From NCBI RefSeq assembly GCF_000300275.1, contig NZ_AMRN01000012.1:89182-153181 (forward strand): DNA of 64,000 nucleotides. The letters are read 5' to 3'. The DNA comes from Thalassospira profundimaris WP0211 (GTDB lineage: Bacteria > Pseudomonadota > Alphaproteobacteria > Rhodospirillales > Thalassospiraceae). Below, one piece after another: positions 45,025 to 55,337 of the stretch. The position numbers and the translations under genes are program-made. The notes under the pieces are model-generated. The model was not told where the DNA came from. It saw nothing but the letters and a program-made list of their open reading frames with translations, and ran no database searches. Within the stretch, counting starts at the first letter, position 1, and every line of letters starts with the position of its first letter.

Positions 45025-45225
45025 GTGGCGAGCTTTAATAAAATTTCTGGGCAAACAGATCAGGAAACTTCTGCACAGCGTCTTCACGGCGCGCCAAGTT
45101 ACGACAAGTGGCGCCGAGATGATCTGTATCATTTGGCCGCGCAAAAAGGCATACAGAACCGGGCCAACATGTCGAACAAGGAATTGGTCGAAGCGTTGAA
45201 GCGTACGCAATCAACCGGCGGCTGA
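45025..45225 (+). CDS. Small Rho N-terminal/SAP-like domain protein
   Basis: 66-aa protein from a GTG at 45025, which has GGAGG 6 bp upstream; the ATG at 45013 is an alternative. Residues ~30-62 read YDKWRRDDLYHLAAQKGIQNRANMSNKELVEAL, a helix-extended-helix pattern (DLY-LA--KGI--R--M-K-ELVEAL) like the Rho_N/SAP fold that binds nucleic acid. The first ~28 residues are polar and probably disordered. Function unknown; DNA or RNA binding is inferred. Codon use resembles the neighbours. No gene is seen in 44853-45024, which is AT-rich. Confidence 0.6.
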   Translation: MASFNKISGQTDQETSAQRLHGAPSYDKWRRDDLYHLAAQKGIQNRANMSNKELVEALKRTQSTGG

Positions 45226-45425
45226 TATCGCGTTTATTTTACCTCGATTTTGCAAAGAACCGGTTCCCATCCTGACATCAAGTTTGTATACCATCGTATA
45301 TTATAACTAGCCGGTCGGGGTGGAGGGCGCCTGTTGCTTTCGCCACCGTTTGCAACTGTGGCATGGCGCGAGCATGCACGCATTGCAGGCTTGAAGCGAT
45401 GTATTATAAATCGAGGTATGCCTAA

Positions 45426-46619
45426 GTGGGTTGTTTAGTCCGACGCTGTAGCCCGCAGCAAAAAGAGCAAGAACAGAAAATCGGTTTGAAGTCGTGCGCG
45501 GTGGTTTTGCTTTTCGTGATTATGCTTTGGTGCCTGCCACTGGCGACCACACAAGCGACGGAGCATGACGCCACTGACGTTCCAACACGCGTCGCCTTTA
45601 TCAATCCGGGGTATGGGGATCGCGGTTTCTGGAAAGATGTGCGCGACACCATGCAGGCGGCTTCAGATCAGTTTGGCTATGAACTGATCGTTTTCGACAG
45701 CAACCGCGACAGCAAGATGATGATCGAAAGTGCGCAGAAGGTTTTTGCCCTTGAACCCGCGCCTGATTACATCATTGCCGTTAACGAACATCAGCAGGGA
45801 ACGCGCATCGTTCTGGAAGCAGAAGAGCGGGGCATCCCGGTCATCATGTTGCTCAATGACCTGACAAAAGAGCAAAAGAACGCATATGGCTATCCGGGCA
45901 GGGACTTTGATCACTGGATATTCTCCCTGACGCCGGATAACGAGCGTGCCGGTTATGACATCGCCAAGTCCCTGATCGATAGTGCGCGTCTTCAAGCCGA
46001 AAATCGGCAACCAGCGCCGCTATGCCTGTTATCCATCGCCGGGGACAGCAAGACACCAGCCTCGCTTCAGCGACTGCAGGGACTTGATCATGCGCTTAGT
46101 CGTTTTCCGCTTCTTCGCGAACAGCGTCGTCTGGTGGCAAACTGGTCATACGATGAGGCATACCGTCAGACAGAAAACTGGCTTGGACGGGGCGGATGCG
46201 TCGATGCGGTCTGGGCTGCCAATGATGATATTGCACTGGGTGCAATTGCGGCTCTGGAGAAAGCAGGGCGGAAACCCGGGAAAGATGTCTTTGTCGGTGG
46301 ACTGAACTGGTCACCTGCGGGCTTGCGCAACGTCGCAGACGGCAAGATGACCATGACCCACGGGGGCCACTTCTTTGCTGGCGCATGGGTCATTGTATTG
46401 CTTCATGATTACATACATGGCGTTGAATTTCTTTCCCATCATCCCGAAATCTCTTTCAGGATGGAGGCGATCACACGCGAAAACATATCTCACTTTGTCG
46501 ATGTCCTGGGCAGCAGGGATTGGAACAGCTTGGATTTTAAGGATTTTAGTATTGCCAATTCCCCATTCGGCACAGAGTATAACTTTGTGTTACATCCCGG
46601 CGATGGCATGCGTGAATAG
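45426..46619 (+). CDS. Periplasmic ABC-type binding protein paired with a diguanylate cyclase
   Basis: 397-aa sugar-binding-protein fold (Peripla_BP type I). The annotated GTG start gives an unusually long n-region; a TTG at 45486 (LKSCAVVLLFVIMLWCLPLATTQA) would give a conventional signal peptide. The mature part shows RVAFINPGYGDRGFWKDVRDTMQAASDQFGYELIVFDSNRD, AVNEHQQGTRIVLEAEERGIPVIMLLND and WAANDDIALGAIAALEKAGRKPGKDVFVGGLNWSP, typical of LuxP/RbsB-like proteins. No permease or ATPase is nearby; the next gene, 47 bp on, is a membrane diguanylate cyclase, so it probably senses rather than transports. 45226-45425 contains only promoter-like AT-rich DNA. Confidence 0.82.
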   Translation: MGCLVRRCSPQQKEQEQKIGLKSCAVVLLFVIMLWCLPLATTQATEHDATDVPTRVAFINPGYGDRGFWKDVRDTMQAASDQFGYELIVFDSNRDSKMMIESAQKVFALEPAPDYIIAVNEHQQGTRIVLEAEERGIPVIMLLNDLTKEQKNAYGYPGRDFDHWIFSLTPDNERAGYDIAKSLIDSARLQAENRQPAPLCLLSIAGDSKTPASLQRLQGLDHALSRFPLLREQRRLVANWSYDEAYRQTENWLGRGGCVDAVWAANDDIALGAIAALEKAGRKPGKDVFVGGLNWSPAGLRNVADGKMTMTHGGHFFAGAWVIVLLHDYIHGVEFLSHHPEISFRMEAITRENISHFVDVLGSRDWNSLDFKDFSIANSPFGTEYNFVLHPGDGMRE

Positions 46620-46666
46620 CAAAAGCCATCATCCGGTAACTCTTTAGAAAGACAAGGTCGAGACGC

Positions 46667-48133
46667 TTGGCACGAGAACCAGACGAAAAGCATTTTGATG
46701 ATCTTGCCGGGATGCGATTGGGCAGCACAATTGCGGCTCGTCAGTTAAAGTACTCTCTTTTCCTGGCAATTGCTCTTGGCCTCATCATCGTCGCCATTCG
46801 CGGATATCAGGATTATCTCTGGCTCGAAGGTGTCTATCAGCAGAGCAACCAGCGTATCTTTTCCTCCAGTGCGCCTGTCGCGACTGAAGTCATGATCAAG
46901 CGTGACCGCGAATTGGCCAATATTATGGTGCGCGGGATGCTCAACAATCGGTCCATTGCACGCGTTATTCTTACCAATGCCGATGACGGTATCTTTTTTG
47001 AGTTAAAACGACCCGCCGGTGAAATACCGGTCTCGCGTTGGGCTGAAAAGATGTTTGGCGGGCTGCAAACCATCACTGTTCCGGTGCGAGACCCCGAACG
47101 TAAACCTGTCACCACCATTGGCGAGATGGTGATTGAGCTTAATCCACAGGTCTATGTGGACGCCTACATGACGCGTCTTTCGTGGTCTTTCCTTGCGACC
47201 ATGATTTTGGCGGCGGTGATGGCCCTTTGTTTTGCGGCAATGAGCTACTTCGTTTTCTCACGACCCGTGATCCGGCTTGGAAACTATATCGTTAACGCGA
47301 ACCCGACAGACGATAGTCGCCCGCTTCAGATGCCGCCGGAACATCGTCATGACGACGAAGTTCAGTTGCTTGGTTCGGTGACGGTCGGGCTTTTCGGAAT
47401 GATCCGCAAGCAAGTCGGGGAATTGCGAAAAGCCCGCGACGAACTGCAGAATGCGAACATCACGTTGGAAGAACGTGTCGCGCAGCGTACAGAAGAACTC
47501 AATTCCGCGATGCAAAAGCTTGAAGTGCTTGCGTCAACGGATCCATTGACCGGGTTGCCTAACCGCCGCGCCTTTCTCGGCAGGTTGGAAGACGCTGTTG
47601 CCGTCTGGCGCCGCCGGGATACGCCTGTATCCTTCATTCTTCTTGATATCGACCGTTTCAAGGCGCTGAACGATACCTATGGCCATCAGGCCGGTGACGC
47701 GGTTCTGGTTGCCTTGGCAGACAGGCTTAGAACAACACTGCGCTCCATTGATATTCCGGCGCGCATGGGCGGTGAAGAGTTCGCTGTCTTGCTGCCGGGT
47801 GAGGAATTGCAGGGGGCGATGATCCTGGCCGAACGTTTGCGTAAGGACCTGGAGCAGAACAGTGTAGACTACGGCGGTAGCAAGCTTTCCTTTACCTCAA
47901 GCTTTGGGGTGTCGGGCTTGCCGTCTGCACAGGGTATGGCCGAATTTGATCAGGACGTTGCCGCGCAATTTGATGTTCTGAGGAACTCTGAAAGCACCGA
48001 TATCCCGGGGATATTGTACTCGTTGGCGGATCGGGCACTTTATGATGCCAAGGCAGCCGGGCGTAACCGATGCAAACTGGCTGACTTCAGCACACTTTCG
48101 GAATTCAAAGACCAGTTCCCGTTTGATCTTTGA
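46667..48133 (+). CDS. Membrane diguanylate cyclase with periplasmic sensor
   Basis: 488-aa GGDEF protein; start uncertain (TTG at 46667, or ATG at 46712). TM1 ~28-46, a periplasmic region ~47-172 with no domain I can name, TM2 ~173-196, a HAMP-like stretch and a coiled coil (~247-285), then GGDEF. GGEEF is at 368-372 and the product-inhibition site RSID at 359-362, so it should be an active, feedback-controlled cyclase. A ~25-residue insertion near FDQDVAAQFDVLRN separates strands of the domain. The upstream binding protein is the likely ligand receptor for its periplasmic half. Confidence 0.9.
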   Translation: MAREPDEKHFDDLAGMRLGSTIAARQLKYSLFLAIALGLIIVAIRGYQDYLWLEGVYQQSNQRIFSSSAPVATEVMIKRDRELANIMVRGMLNNRSIARVILTNADDGIFFELKRPAGEIPVSRWAEKMFGGLQTITVPVRDPERKPVTTIGEMVIELNPQVYVDAYMTRLSWSFLATMILAAVMALCFAAMSYFVFSRPVIRLGNYIVNANPTDDSRPLQMPPEHRHDDEVQLLGSVTVGLFGMIRKQVGELRKARDELQNANITLEERVAQRTEELNSAMQKLEVLASTDPLTGLPNRRAFLGRLEDAVAVWRRRDTPVSFILLDIDRFKALNDTYGHQAGDAVLVALADRLRTTLRSIDIPARMGGEEFAVLLPGEELQGAMILAERLRKDLEQNSVDYGGSKLSFTSSFGVSGLPSAQGMAEFDQDVAAQFDVLRNSESTDIPGILYSLADRALYDAKAAGRNRCKLADFSTLSEFKDQFPFDL

Positions 48134-48191
48134 TCGGAAAGTGCGGATGTGCCGGTGTCGCCAGATGTTTGTGCATCAGGAATGCGTGTCT

Positions 48192-49355
48192 TTAATTCCG
48201 GCCGTCGTCGTTACCTTGCCGGGAAATCCGGATGTCGCGGTGGATTGATACGCTCATCAAAAGGCCGAAGCTGACCAGAATAGTCATCATCACCGTGCCG
48301 CCATAAGACACAAGCGGCAACGGTACGCCGACCACCGGGATCAGCCCCATCACCATCGCGATGTTGATAAAGACATAAAGGAAGAAGGTCGAGGTCACAC
48401 CGATGGCGACAAGGCGCCCAAACTGGTTCTGACAGCGCAGCGCGATGACATAGCCATAGGTGATCACCAGCGCATACAGGCCCAGCAACGCCATACCGCC
48501 GACCAAGCCGAATTCTTCGCCCAGCATGGTGAAGATAAAGTCGGTCTGTTTTTCCGGCAGGAAGTTCAGATGGCTTTGTGAACCCAACATGAACCCTTTG
48601 CCAAACAGCCCGCCAGAACCAAGCGCGATCTTTGATTGCGTAATGTGATAGCCCGCACCCAGCGGATCATTTTCCGGGTTCAGGAAGGTCAGAACGCGGT
48701 TCTTCTGATATTCGCGCAAGAACTGCCAGCCAATCGGAATGGCCGCAAGTGCCGTACCGAGAACAAGCGCGAACTTCCAGATGCGCACCCCAGCCAGCCA
48801 GAAAATCACACCACCCCCGGCAATCAGAAGCAACGTGGTGCCAAGGTCAGGCTGGCGCAAAACAAGGGCAGAGGGCGCAAGAACCATCAAAATCGGCGGA
48901 ATCAAAAGCGGGATACGACCGACATCCTCGGGCGTCAAACCATGGAAATACCGTGCAAGAGCAAGAACCAAAGAGATTTTCATCAGTTCGGACGGCTGCA
49001 ACTGGAAGAAACCCAGATTGATCCAGCGCTGCGCGCCCATGCCGATATCGCCCTTGATTTCGACGGCTACCAGTAAAATCAGCGCGACAAAATACGAGAA
49101 ATAGGCAAGCTTCAGCCAGACGCGTATATCGGTTACCGCGATGATGATCATCAGTGCGGCGCCGACCGCAAAGCGCATCATCTGGCGTTCGGCCCAGGGT
49201 TGAAGTGATCCGTTGGCCGCGGAATAGAGCATGGCAAAACCGATGCCAGATAGGGCTGCGATCAAAAGAACAAGCGTCCAGTTCAGCAACAACAACCGGC
49301 GGCCAATCGGCACGTAATCCGGGTCTTCACCAATGCGAAATCTGCTTCCTGCCAT
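48192..49355 (-). CDS. mrdB: Rod-shape peptidoglycan polymerase RodA
   Basis: SEDS-family glycosyltransferase, 387 aa, about ten helices. It polymerises lipid II in the elongasome with PBP2. SEDS landmarks: YSAANGSLQPWAERQMMRF, GAQRWINLGFFQLQPSELMKISLVLALARYF, LRQPDLGTTLLLIAGGG with the essential Asp, NPENDPLGAGYHITQSKIALGSGGLFGKGF and a late PLPLVSYGGTVMMTILVSFGLLMS. Last gene of mreB-mreC-mreD-mrdA-mrdB; the start lies 4 bp after the mrdA stop. Confidence 0.96.
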   Translation of the reverse strand: MAGSRFRIGEDPDYVPIGRRLLLLNWTLVLLIAALSGIGFAMLYSAANGSLQPWAERQMMRFAVGAALMIIIAVTDIRVWLKLAYFSYFVALILLVAVEIKGDIGMGAQRWINLGFFQLQPSELMKISLVLALARYFHGLTPEDVGRIPLLIPPILMVLAPSALVLRQPDLGTTLLLIAGGGVIFWLAGVRIWKFALVLGTALAAIPIGWQFLREYQKNRVLTFLNPENDPLGAGYHITQSKIALGSGGLFGKGFMLGSQSHLNFLPEKQTDFIFTMLGEEFGLVGGMALLGLYALVITYGYVIALRCQNQFGRLVAIGVTSTFFLYVFINIAMVMGLIPVVGVPLPLVSYGGTVMMTILVSFGLLMSVSIHRDIRISRQGNDDGRN

Positions 49356-49358
49356 GGC

Positions 49359-51275
49359 TTAACCCTCGTCCTGATCGCTGTGGGCAGGATTGCGCCGGAG
49401 ATTTGCACTATTGGCCTGGTCGGCGGCCGAGATGCCCTGACGCGCAGATTGCAGTTCCTGCGCCTTTAGCAGCAGGTCACGGACAATCGGGCCCGCAACA
49501 CTCGAACCACCACCACCATGTTCAACCACGACTGAACAGGCATAACGTGGGTTATCGACCGGCGCAAAGGCAACAAACAGGGCATGGTCGCGGTATTTCC
49601 ACGGCAAGTCATTGTTATCGAGCACGCCCGTGGTTTGGCGTTCGCGCATGGTGATGCGGCGAACCTGACTGGTACCACTTTTACCAGCCATTTCCATGCC
49701 CTTGATCGCGATCCGTGCGCCATGGCCAGTGCCGCGCAATTCATTGGTCACACCGTTCATTGCATCACGAATTCGGGCCAGGTTGGCGCGACTGACCTGA
49801 AGTTCCGGGAATTCTTCGGCCTGGCGGCTGGTAACGCCTTCGGGGGTGACGTTGTCACGCGTCAGGTGCGGGCGCACCGCCTTGCCGGAGGCCAGACGCG
49901 CAGTCATTGTGCAAAGTTGCAACGGCGTTGCCAGAACATAGCCCTGGCCGATAGAGGCGATAAGTGTTTCACCGCCCTGCCAGCGTTTGCCAAGCTGGAT
50001 TTCCTTCCAGTCCTTGGTCGGGATCAGGCCGCTACGTTCGTTGGGAAGGTCAATGCCGGTATCTTCGCCGAGGCCCAGCTTGTTTGCCATGGCCGCAATG
50101 CGGTCGATCCCGATTTTCTGGGAAATTTCGTAGTAATAGACGTCACAGGAATGCTTGATGGAGTCATGCATGTTCATCCAGCCATGACCGCCGCGTTTCC
50201 AGCAGTGGAAACGCGCATTCCCAAGATCAAGATGCCCGTTACAGAAGAATTTCTGGTTGGGCGAAATAATGCCTGCTTCCAGTCCGGCAAGTGCGACACA
50301 CATTTTGAAGGTCGAACCGGGCGCATAGGTGCCGTTCACAGCTTTGTTGGAAAGCGGTGCATACGGGTTGTTGACCAGACTGTTCCAAAGCTTGTGCGAA
50401 ATGCCATTGGTAAAGGCGTTTGGGTCATAGGCCGGGTGCGACGACAGGGCGAGCACTTCACCATTATGGATGTCCATGACCACGGCGGCCGCACTTTCCT
50501 GATCCGACAGCCGCTGATTGGTGTAGCGCTGCAATTCAAGATCAAGCGTCATGACAACCGTGTTGCCGCTGTCACCTTCTTCGCGTTCCAGTTCGCGAAT
50601 AACGCGGCCAAGTGCGTTGACTTCGACCTGGCTGGTGCCAGCCGTGCCGCGCAGTGCCAAGTCATAAACCTTTTCAATGCCGTTTTTGCCAATGGTAAAG
50701 CCGGGCAATTCCAACAGCGGATCGCCTGTCAGTTCCTTTTCGGATACCGCAGCAACATAACCCAGCGTGTGGGCAAGGTGCGGTCCTTCGGGATAGTCGC
50801 GTGATCGTCCGGCATCAATGATCAGTCCGGGAAGGTCGGGTGCATTGACGCCAACGCGTGCGACTTCATCCCATGTCAGGTTATCACGCACCGTGACCGG
50901 AACAAAGGAACGCCGACGGGCAGCGTCGCGTTCAACGCGCTCGATGGTGTCGGGGCCAAGCTCGATGATCTGGTCCAGGATTTCAAGCGTGCGGCGGACA
51001 TCAGGGGTCTGTTCGCGCACGATCATGATGTGATAATTCTGCCGGTTTACCGCAAGCGGCGCACCGAAACGGTCAGTCACCAGTCCACGCGGCGGCGGCA
51101 GCAGGCGATGTGAAATGCGGTTTTCATCGGCCAGCGTCTGATAGCGGTCGCTTTCAAGCACCTGCAGGTAGTACATCCGCGCGGCAAGACCAGTCAGTAA
51201 TACACCCTTGCCCGCACCAAGCATCAGGGCGCGTCGGGTAAACAGTCTGAACCGGTCTGAGTCACGATGCCACAT
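49359..51275 (-). CDS. mrdA: Penicillin-binding protein 2 (elongasome transpeptidase)
   Basis: Class B PBP that cross-links lateral wall, 638 aa from the ATG at 51275 (MWHRDSDRFRLF); the frame extends to 51311. A TM helix at ~12-36 is followed by the pedestal domain with NRISHRLLPPPRGLVTDRFGAPLAVNR. The transpeptidase domain has nucleophile Ser321 in STFK, an S-x-D/N motif (SCDVYYYEIS) and KSGT near residue 525. A C-terminal ~40-residue polar tail extends past the fold. It is the RodA partner. The 165-bp gap to mreD (51276-51440) shows nothing clear. Confidence 0.95.
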   Translation of the reverse strand: MWHRDSDRFRLFTRRALMLGAGKGVLLTGLAARMYYLQVLESDRYQTLADENRISHRLLPPPRGLVTDRFGAPLAVNRQNYHIMIVREQTPDVRRTLEILDQIIELGPDTIERVERDAARRRSFVPVTVRDNLTWDEVARVGVNAPDLPGLIIDAGRSRDYPEGPHLAHTLGYVAAVSEKELTGDPLLELPGFTIGKNGIEKVYDLALRGTAGTSQVEVNALGRVIRELEREEGDSGNTVVMTLDLELQRYTNQRLSDQESAAAVVMDIHNGEVLALSSHPAYDPNAFTNGISHKLWNSLVNNPYAPLSNKAVNGTYAPGSTFKMCVALAGLEAGIISPNQKFFCNGHLDLGNARFHCWKRGGHGWMNMHDSIKHSCDVYYYEISQKIGIDRIAAMANKLGLGEDTGIDLPNERSGLIPTKDWKEIQLGKRWQGGETLIASIGQGYVLATPLQLCTMTARLASGKAVRPHLTRDNVTPEGVTSRQAEEFPELQVSRANLARIRDAMNGVTNELRGTGHGARIAIKGMEMAGKSGTSQVRRITMRERQTTGVLDNNDLPWKYRDHALFVAFAPVDNPRYACSVVVEHGGGGSSVAGPIVRDLLLKAQELQSARQGISAADQANSANLRRNPAHSDQDEG

Positions 51276-51440
51276 GGGCGTTGGATACCTGTATTTCGTC
51301 AGTAGCCGCAAGGCCGAGTGTTCAATTTCTGGCCCGTTTTATCCCGGTTGATCGGGGATTAAAACAGCCTTTCCCCATCATAGCTAGTAGCCGTTGCCAA
51401 AACATCAATATTGCGCAGTTCATCATTCGCGCATGGCAGC

Positions 51441-51956
51441 CTAGACATAACGCAAAAGGGTATTTTGTGCGCGCGCCAGAACCCAGGCAACAATCGGGAA
51501 CAAGGCAGCGGTCAACACGTAGCTGATCATGGTGGCCTTGAAGGGCAACAATGCACCGATCAGGGCCGAACTCAGCAACCATTGAACGAGAAGTGCCGGA
51601 ATGGCCACCAATGCAAAGCCCCACCACATCACGCTGAACGGTTTGTTATGGAAAAAGCGCCCTTGGCTTGCCGATCCGGTCTGCACCAGCACGAGTACAA
51701 GCGAACTGACGCCAAGCGGCAAGCCCATCAACAAATCCTGCAACAGGCCCAGCAGGAAGGCTGTGACCGCCGTCAACAGGTCAGGGCGGTTAACCGACCA
51801 GTAAAACACAGCCATCAGTGCCAGTGCCGGTGAGGCGGTTGATAACAACGGCACGCTGAGCGGCAGAAGATTAATCAGCAACAGAGCGAAAACACTGAAG
51901 GCAGGGAAAAGGCCGCGGGCAATAATGTCCAGTCGATGCCAGACGCCGGGTTTCAC
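51441..51956 (-). CDS. mreD: Rod shape-determining protein MreD
   Basis: 171-aa membrane protein of about five helices, poorly conserved as usual for MreD but with the typical middle segment FYWSVNRPDLLTAVTAFLLGLLQDLLMGLPLGVSSLVLVLV. The ATG overlaps the mreC stop by 4 bp. It sits between mreC and mrdA as in most rod-shaped alphaproteobacteria. Its role in linking MreB to the wall enzymes is known genetically rather than biochemically. Confidence 0.93.
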   Translation of the reverse strand: MKPGVWHRLDIIARGLFPAFSVFALLLINLLPLSVPLLSTASPALALMAVFYWSVNRPDLLTAVTAFLLGLLQDLLMGLPLGVSSLVLVLVQTGSASQGRFFHNKPFSVMWWGFALVAIPALLVQWLLSSALIGALLPFKATMISYVLTAALFPIVAWVLARAQNTLLRYV

Positions 51957-52948
51957 TGGGCTTCCCCTGCCGCGTTGGTGGAGGGGGATGTGCCGTCATT
52001 TCCGGTCGGGCCTGCCGGAACAATGCCGACGCCATCAGGAAGGTCCGGCGATACTTCTGTGATGTTTGCATCGTTGGACGGTTGGCTTTGGCGAATGCGG
52101 TCCTCGCTCAGGATGCCCTGAAGGCCGTAATCAGCAACCCGCAGATATTCCAGTTGATGGCGACGGAACATCGGCGCAACGCGAACGGCATTTTCCGATA
52201 CCGATGATACAACACCAATCGGAATGCCCGGCGGGAAAGCACCGCCATGGCCCGATGTCAAAATACGGTCACCCGGTGCCACGGCCGCATCCGCAGTCAG
52301 GAAGGTCAGAAGCGGGCGGTTGGTGTTGTCACCGGAAAGAAATGCACGGTCGCGCGAATTTTCCACAACAACCGGAACACGCGAGTTGATATCGGTGATC
52401 AAAAGAACACGGGATGCCTGATACCCCGCCTCGGCAACGCGGCCAATCAGGCCTTCGTCCGAAATCACGGCTTGTCCCTTGGCAACGCCGTCGCGTGATC
52501 CGGCGGAAATCATCACACTGTGGGCATAGGCGCCGCCCATATCCGCGATCACGCGGGAGGTTACCAGATGCAGGGCAGGCGGGGAGGTGTAGCTTGCCAG
52601 ATCGCGAAGGCGGGCATTCTCATGCGAAAGATTGCGTGCGGCTTGCTGCCAGGCCAGCAATTGCTGGTTTTCGCGGCGCAGGCGCTCGTTTTCTTCATAG
52701 AGATGGGCGAGGTTGTAAATCTTGTCGGTCAGCTCGTTGATGCTGGCCGCAGGGCGGGAAATGACGTTCATCACCGGCGATACCAGATCAGCCGACGCGG
52801 CGCGGATCCGCTCGATCAGAACAGTATCGGCCTTGCCCAGAAGCATCAGGCCAAAAGCCGATAAAATCAGCAGTATGAAAGCGAAGCGGTGAAGGGCCGT
52901 GCGTAACGGCGAAAAGATACGCTGCTGCGGACCACCATGCTGTGCCAA
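51953..52948 (-). CDS. mreC: Rod shape-determining protein MreC
   Basis: 331-aa bitopic periplasmic scaffold. A short cytoplasmic N-terminus and one TM helix (~20-40) are followed by a coiled coil (INELTDKIYNLAHLYEENERLRRENQQLLAWQQAARNLSHENARLRDLASY) and the beta-rich MreC domain (VTSRVIADMGGAYAHSVMISAGSRDGVAKGQAVISDEGLIGRVAEAGYQASRVLLITDINSRVPVVVENSRDRAFLSGDNTNRP-type core). The C-terminal ~55 residues are Pro/Ser/Thr-rich and probably disordered. It binds PBP2. A 126-bp gap separates it from mreB. Confidence 0.95.
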   Translation of the reverse strand: MAQHGGPQQRIFSPLRTALHRFAFILLILSAFGLMLLGKADTVLIERIRAASADLVSPVMNVISRPAASINELTDKIYNLAHLYEENERLRRENQQLLAWQQAARNLSHENARLRDLASYTSPPALHLVTSRVIADMGGAYAHSVMISAGSRDGVAKGQAVISDEGLIGRVAEAGYQASRVLLITDINSRVPVVVENSRDRAFLSGDNTNRPLLTFLTADAAVAPGDRILTSGHGGAFPPGIPIGVVSSVSENAVRVAPMFRRHQLEYLRVADYGLQGILSEDRIRQSQPSNDANITEVSPDLPDGVGIVPAGPTGNDGTSPSTNAAGEAQ

Positions 52949-53074
52949 TGTATTCCCCGCGAATTCCCAAAAGGTTGTTCTTCATCCCGTGCGGGATATT
53001 CAACCATAACGAAATCACCGAGTCGCGTCCAGTAAGGATACGACCCGGTGATGATATTCAAGGCCGCTTTTTTA

Positions 53075-54133
<1,059 letters not shown>

Positions 54134-54297
54134 TTAAAAGTAAAATCTCAAAAGCGAATGTACCGGCTTTGATAGCGTAAGGAATAAGCCGATGCACGAA
54201 TAATCTGCTCAGGGGATTGAGGAATAATTAAGGCGCGTAATTTTCCTGAAATAAGGCATCAAAAACATGATCAGTAATATGGTCTTGGCGGAGAAAT

Positions 54298-55221
54298 TCA
54301 ATTTCGTCCTATATTTTCTGAGATGCCCATTGCAGAAAGGAAATCTGTCACCAGTGAGACTACAAGCGGACTGTTTTCTATTTGCGACGTTGTGCGAGTC
54401 GTTTGTTTTTCAATCATTTCGCTGCTTTCAACGACTTCAAACCGAACGGGTTCACGCCTGTCGTAAAGGTCGCGATCCATACGCCATTCACACCATGCCG
54501 GCGGGTTAAACGGATCATTTTTGACCGCCACAAGCAGGCTTGGCACAAAGTTGTCCATTTCCGACATACATTGCGGTCTGAGCCCGACAAGCGCCTTAAA
54601 TCGGTGTTGGTAGTGTTTGGCATGCCCATCCCGATAAATCGCCAGCTGCGCTGCGCCGGCACCATAGCCATAACCGAAGACGGCAATGTTTGCTGGCGCA
54701 ATGGATTTTACCCCGGCAAGGTAATGAAGCGCGCTGATGGCATCGAACGCCCAATAGGACAGACCGTGTTTGGGCGTTTGAAGTTCCCCGCCACCACAGT
54801 AATCTTGCGTCGGATGGGCATCAGGGGGCGATATCAAAAGCACCGCGTATCCGCTTTGTCGCAGGATTGTGATCCACGTTTCGGGAAAATGGTTGTCACA
54901 GTCGGGCAGGGCGACGACGGCAGGGTAAGGAGGCTTCGTGGTTCCATTGCCCGCAGCCGGTTCGAAATAAACTGCTGGAATACCCGCTTGCAGGCTTTCA
55001 TCAACGCTAGGGATGGCTTTCCCGGCGGAAATCAGGCGTTGCCTCAAACCGCTTTTGGGGTAGGGCAGCGATGGAACGGTGACAGGCTGACCTGACTGCA
55101 TTGTCGGCGTTTGTTCGGACGCGTTTGTGGAGGTTGTCACCATGCCAACAGACAGGGCCACAGCAATCGTAACGATCAGAGCATATGGAAACGCACGCAG
55201 AGCTTTGCTTGGCCGGGCCAT
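54298..55221 (-). CDS. Exported dienelactone-hydrolase-like protein lacking the usual nucleophile
   Basis: 307-aa protein from the ATG at 55221, with GGAG 6 bp upstream. A signal peptide (~1-34, AFPYALIVTIAVALSVGMVTTSTNA) leads to an alpha/beta hydrolase fold. The order YPAVVALPDC, then YAVLLISPPDAHPTQDYCGGGE, then WAFDAISALHYL fits dienelactone hydrolases. The nucleophile elbow reads FGYGYGAGAAQ where DLH has GYCxGG, so Ser/Cys is replaced by Gly. A downstream DPFNPP region could carry the acid. It may be a non-catalytic binding protein or use another residue. Convergent with nothing; leuA follows upstream on the same strand. Confidence 0.65.
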   Translation of the reverse strand: MARPSKALRAFPYALIVTIAVALSVGMVTTSTNASEQTPTMQSGQPVTVPSLPYPKSGLRQRLISAGKAIPSVDESLQAGIPAVYFEPAAGNGTTKPPYPAVVALPDCDNHFPETWITILRQSGYAVLLISPPDAHPTQDYCGGGELQTPKHGLSYWAFDAISALHYLAGVKSIAPANIAVFGYGYGAGAAQLAIYRDGHAKHYQHRFKALVGLRPQCMSEMDNFVPSLLVAVKNDPFNPPAWCEWRMDRDLYDRREPVRFEVVESSEMIEKQTTRTTSQIENSPLVVSLVTDFLSAMGISENIGRN

Positions 55222-55287
55222 GGGCAACTCCATTCACGGGTGCCAAATTCTATCACAGCGTTGGCTGCGCCACCATTCACACATAAG

Positions 55288-55315
55288 AAAAGGGCGGCAC
55301 AGGTGCCGCCCTTTG
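55288..55315 (-). terminator. Intrinsic terminator of leuA
   Basis: AAAGGGCGGCAC and GTGCCGCCCTTT form a 12-bp stem with a 2-base loop, 23 bp past the leuA stop; on the minus strand it is followed by TTTTCTTA. Confidence 0.9.
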
Positions 55316-55337
55316 GATGTAAACCGCTAAGCTTTGC

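Noticed and set aside
45359..45373. TGGCATG-N4-GAGC resembling a sigma-54 promoter before the binding-protein/cyclase pair
   Set aside because: GG and GC spacing is right, but the -12 element lacks TT. Not strong enough to link it to the NtrC-type activator.
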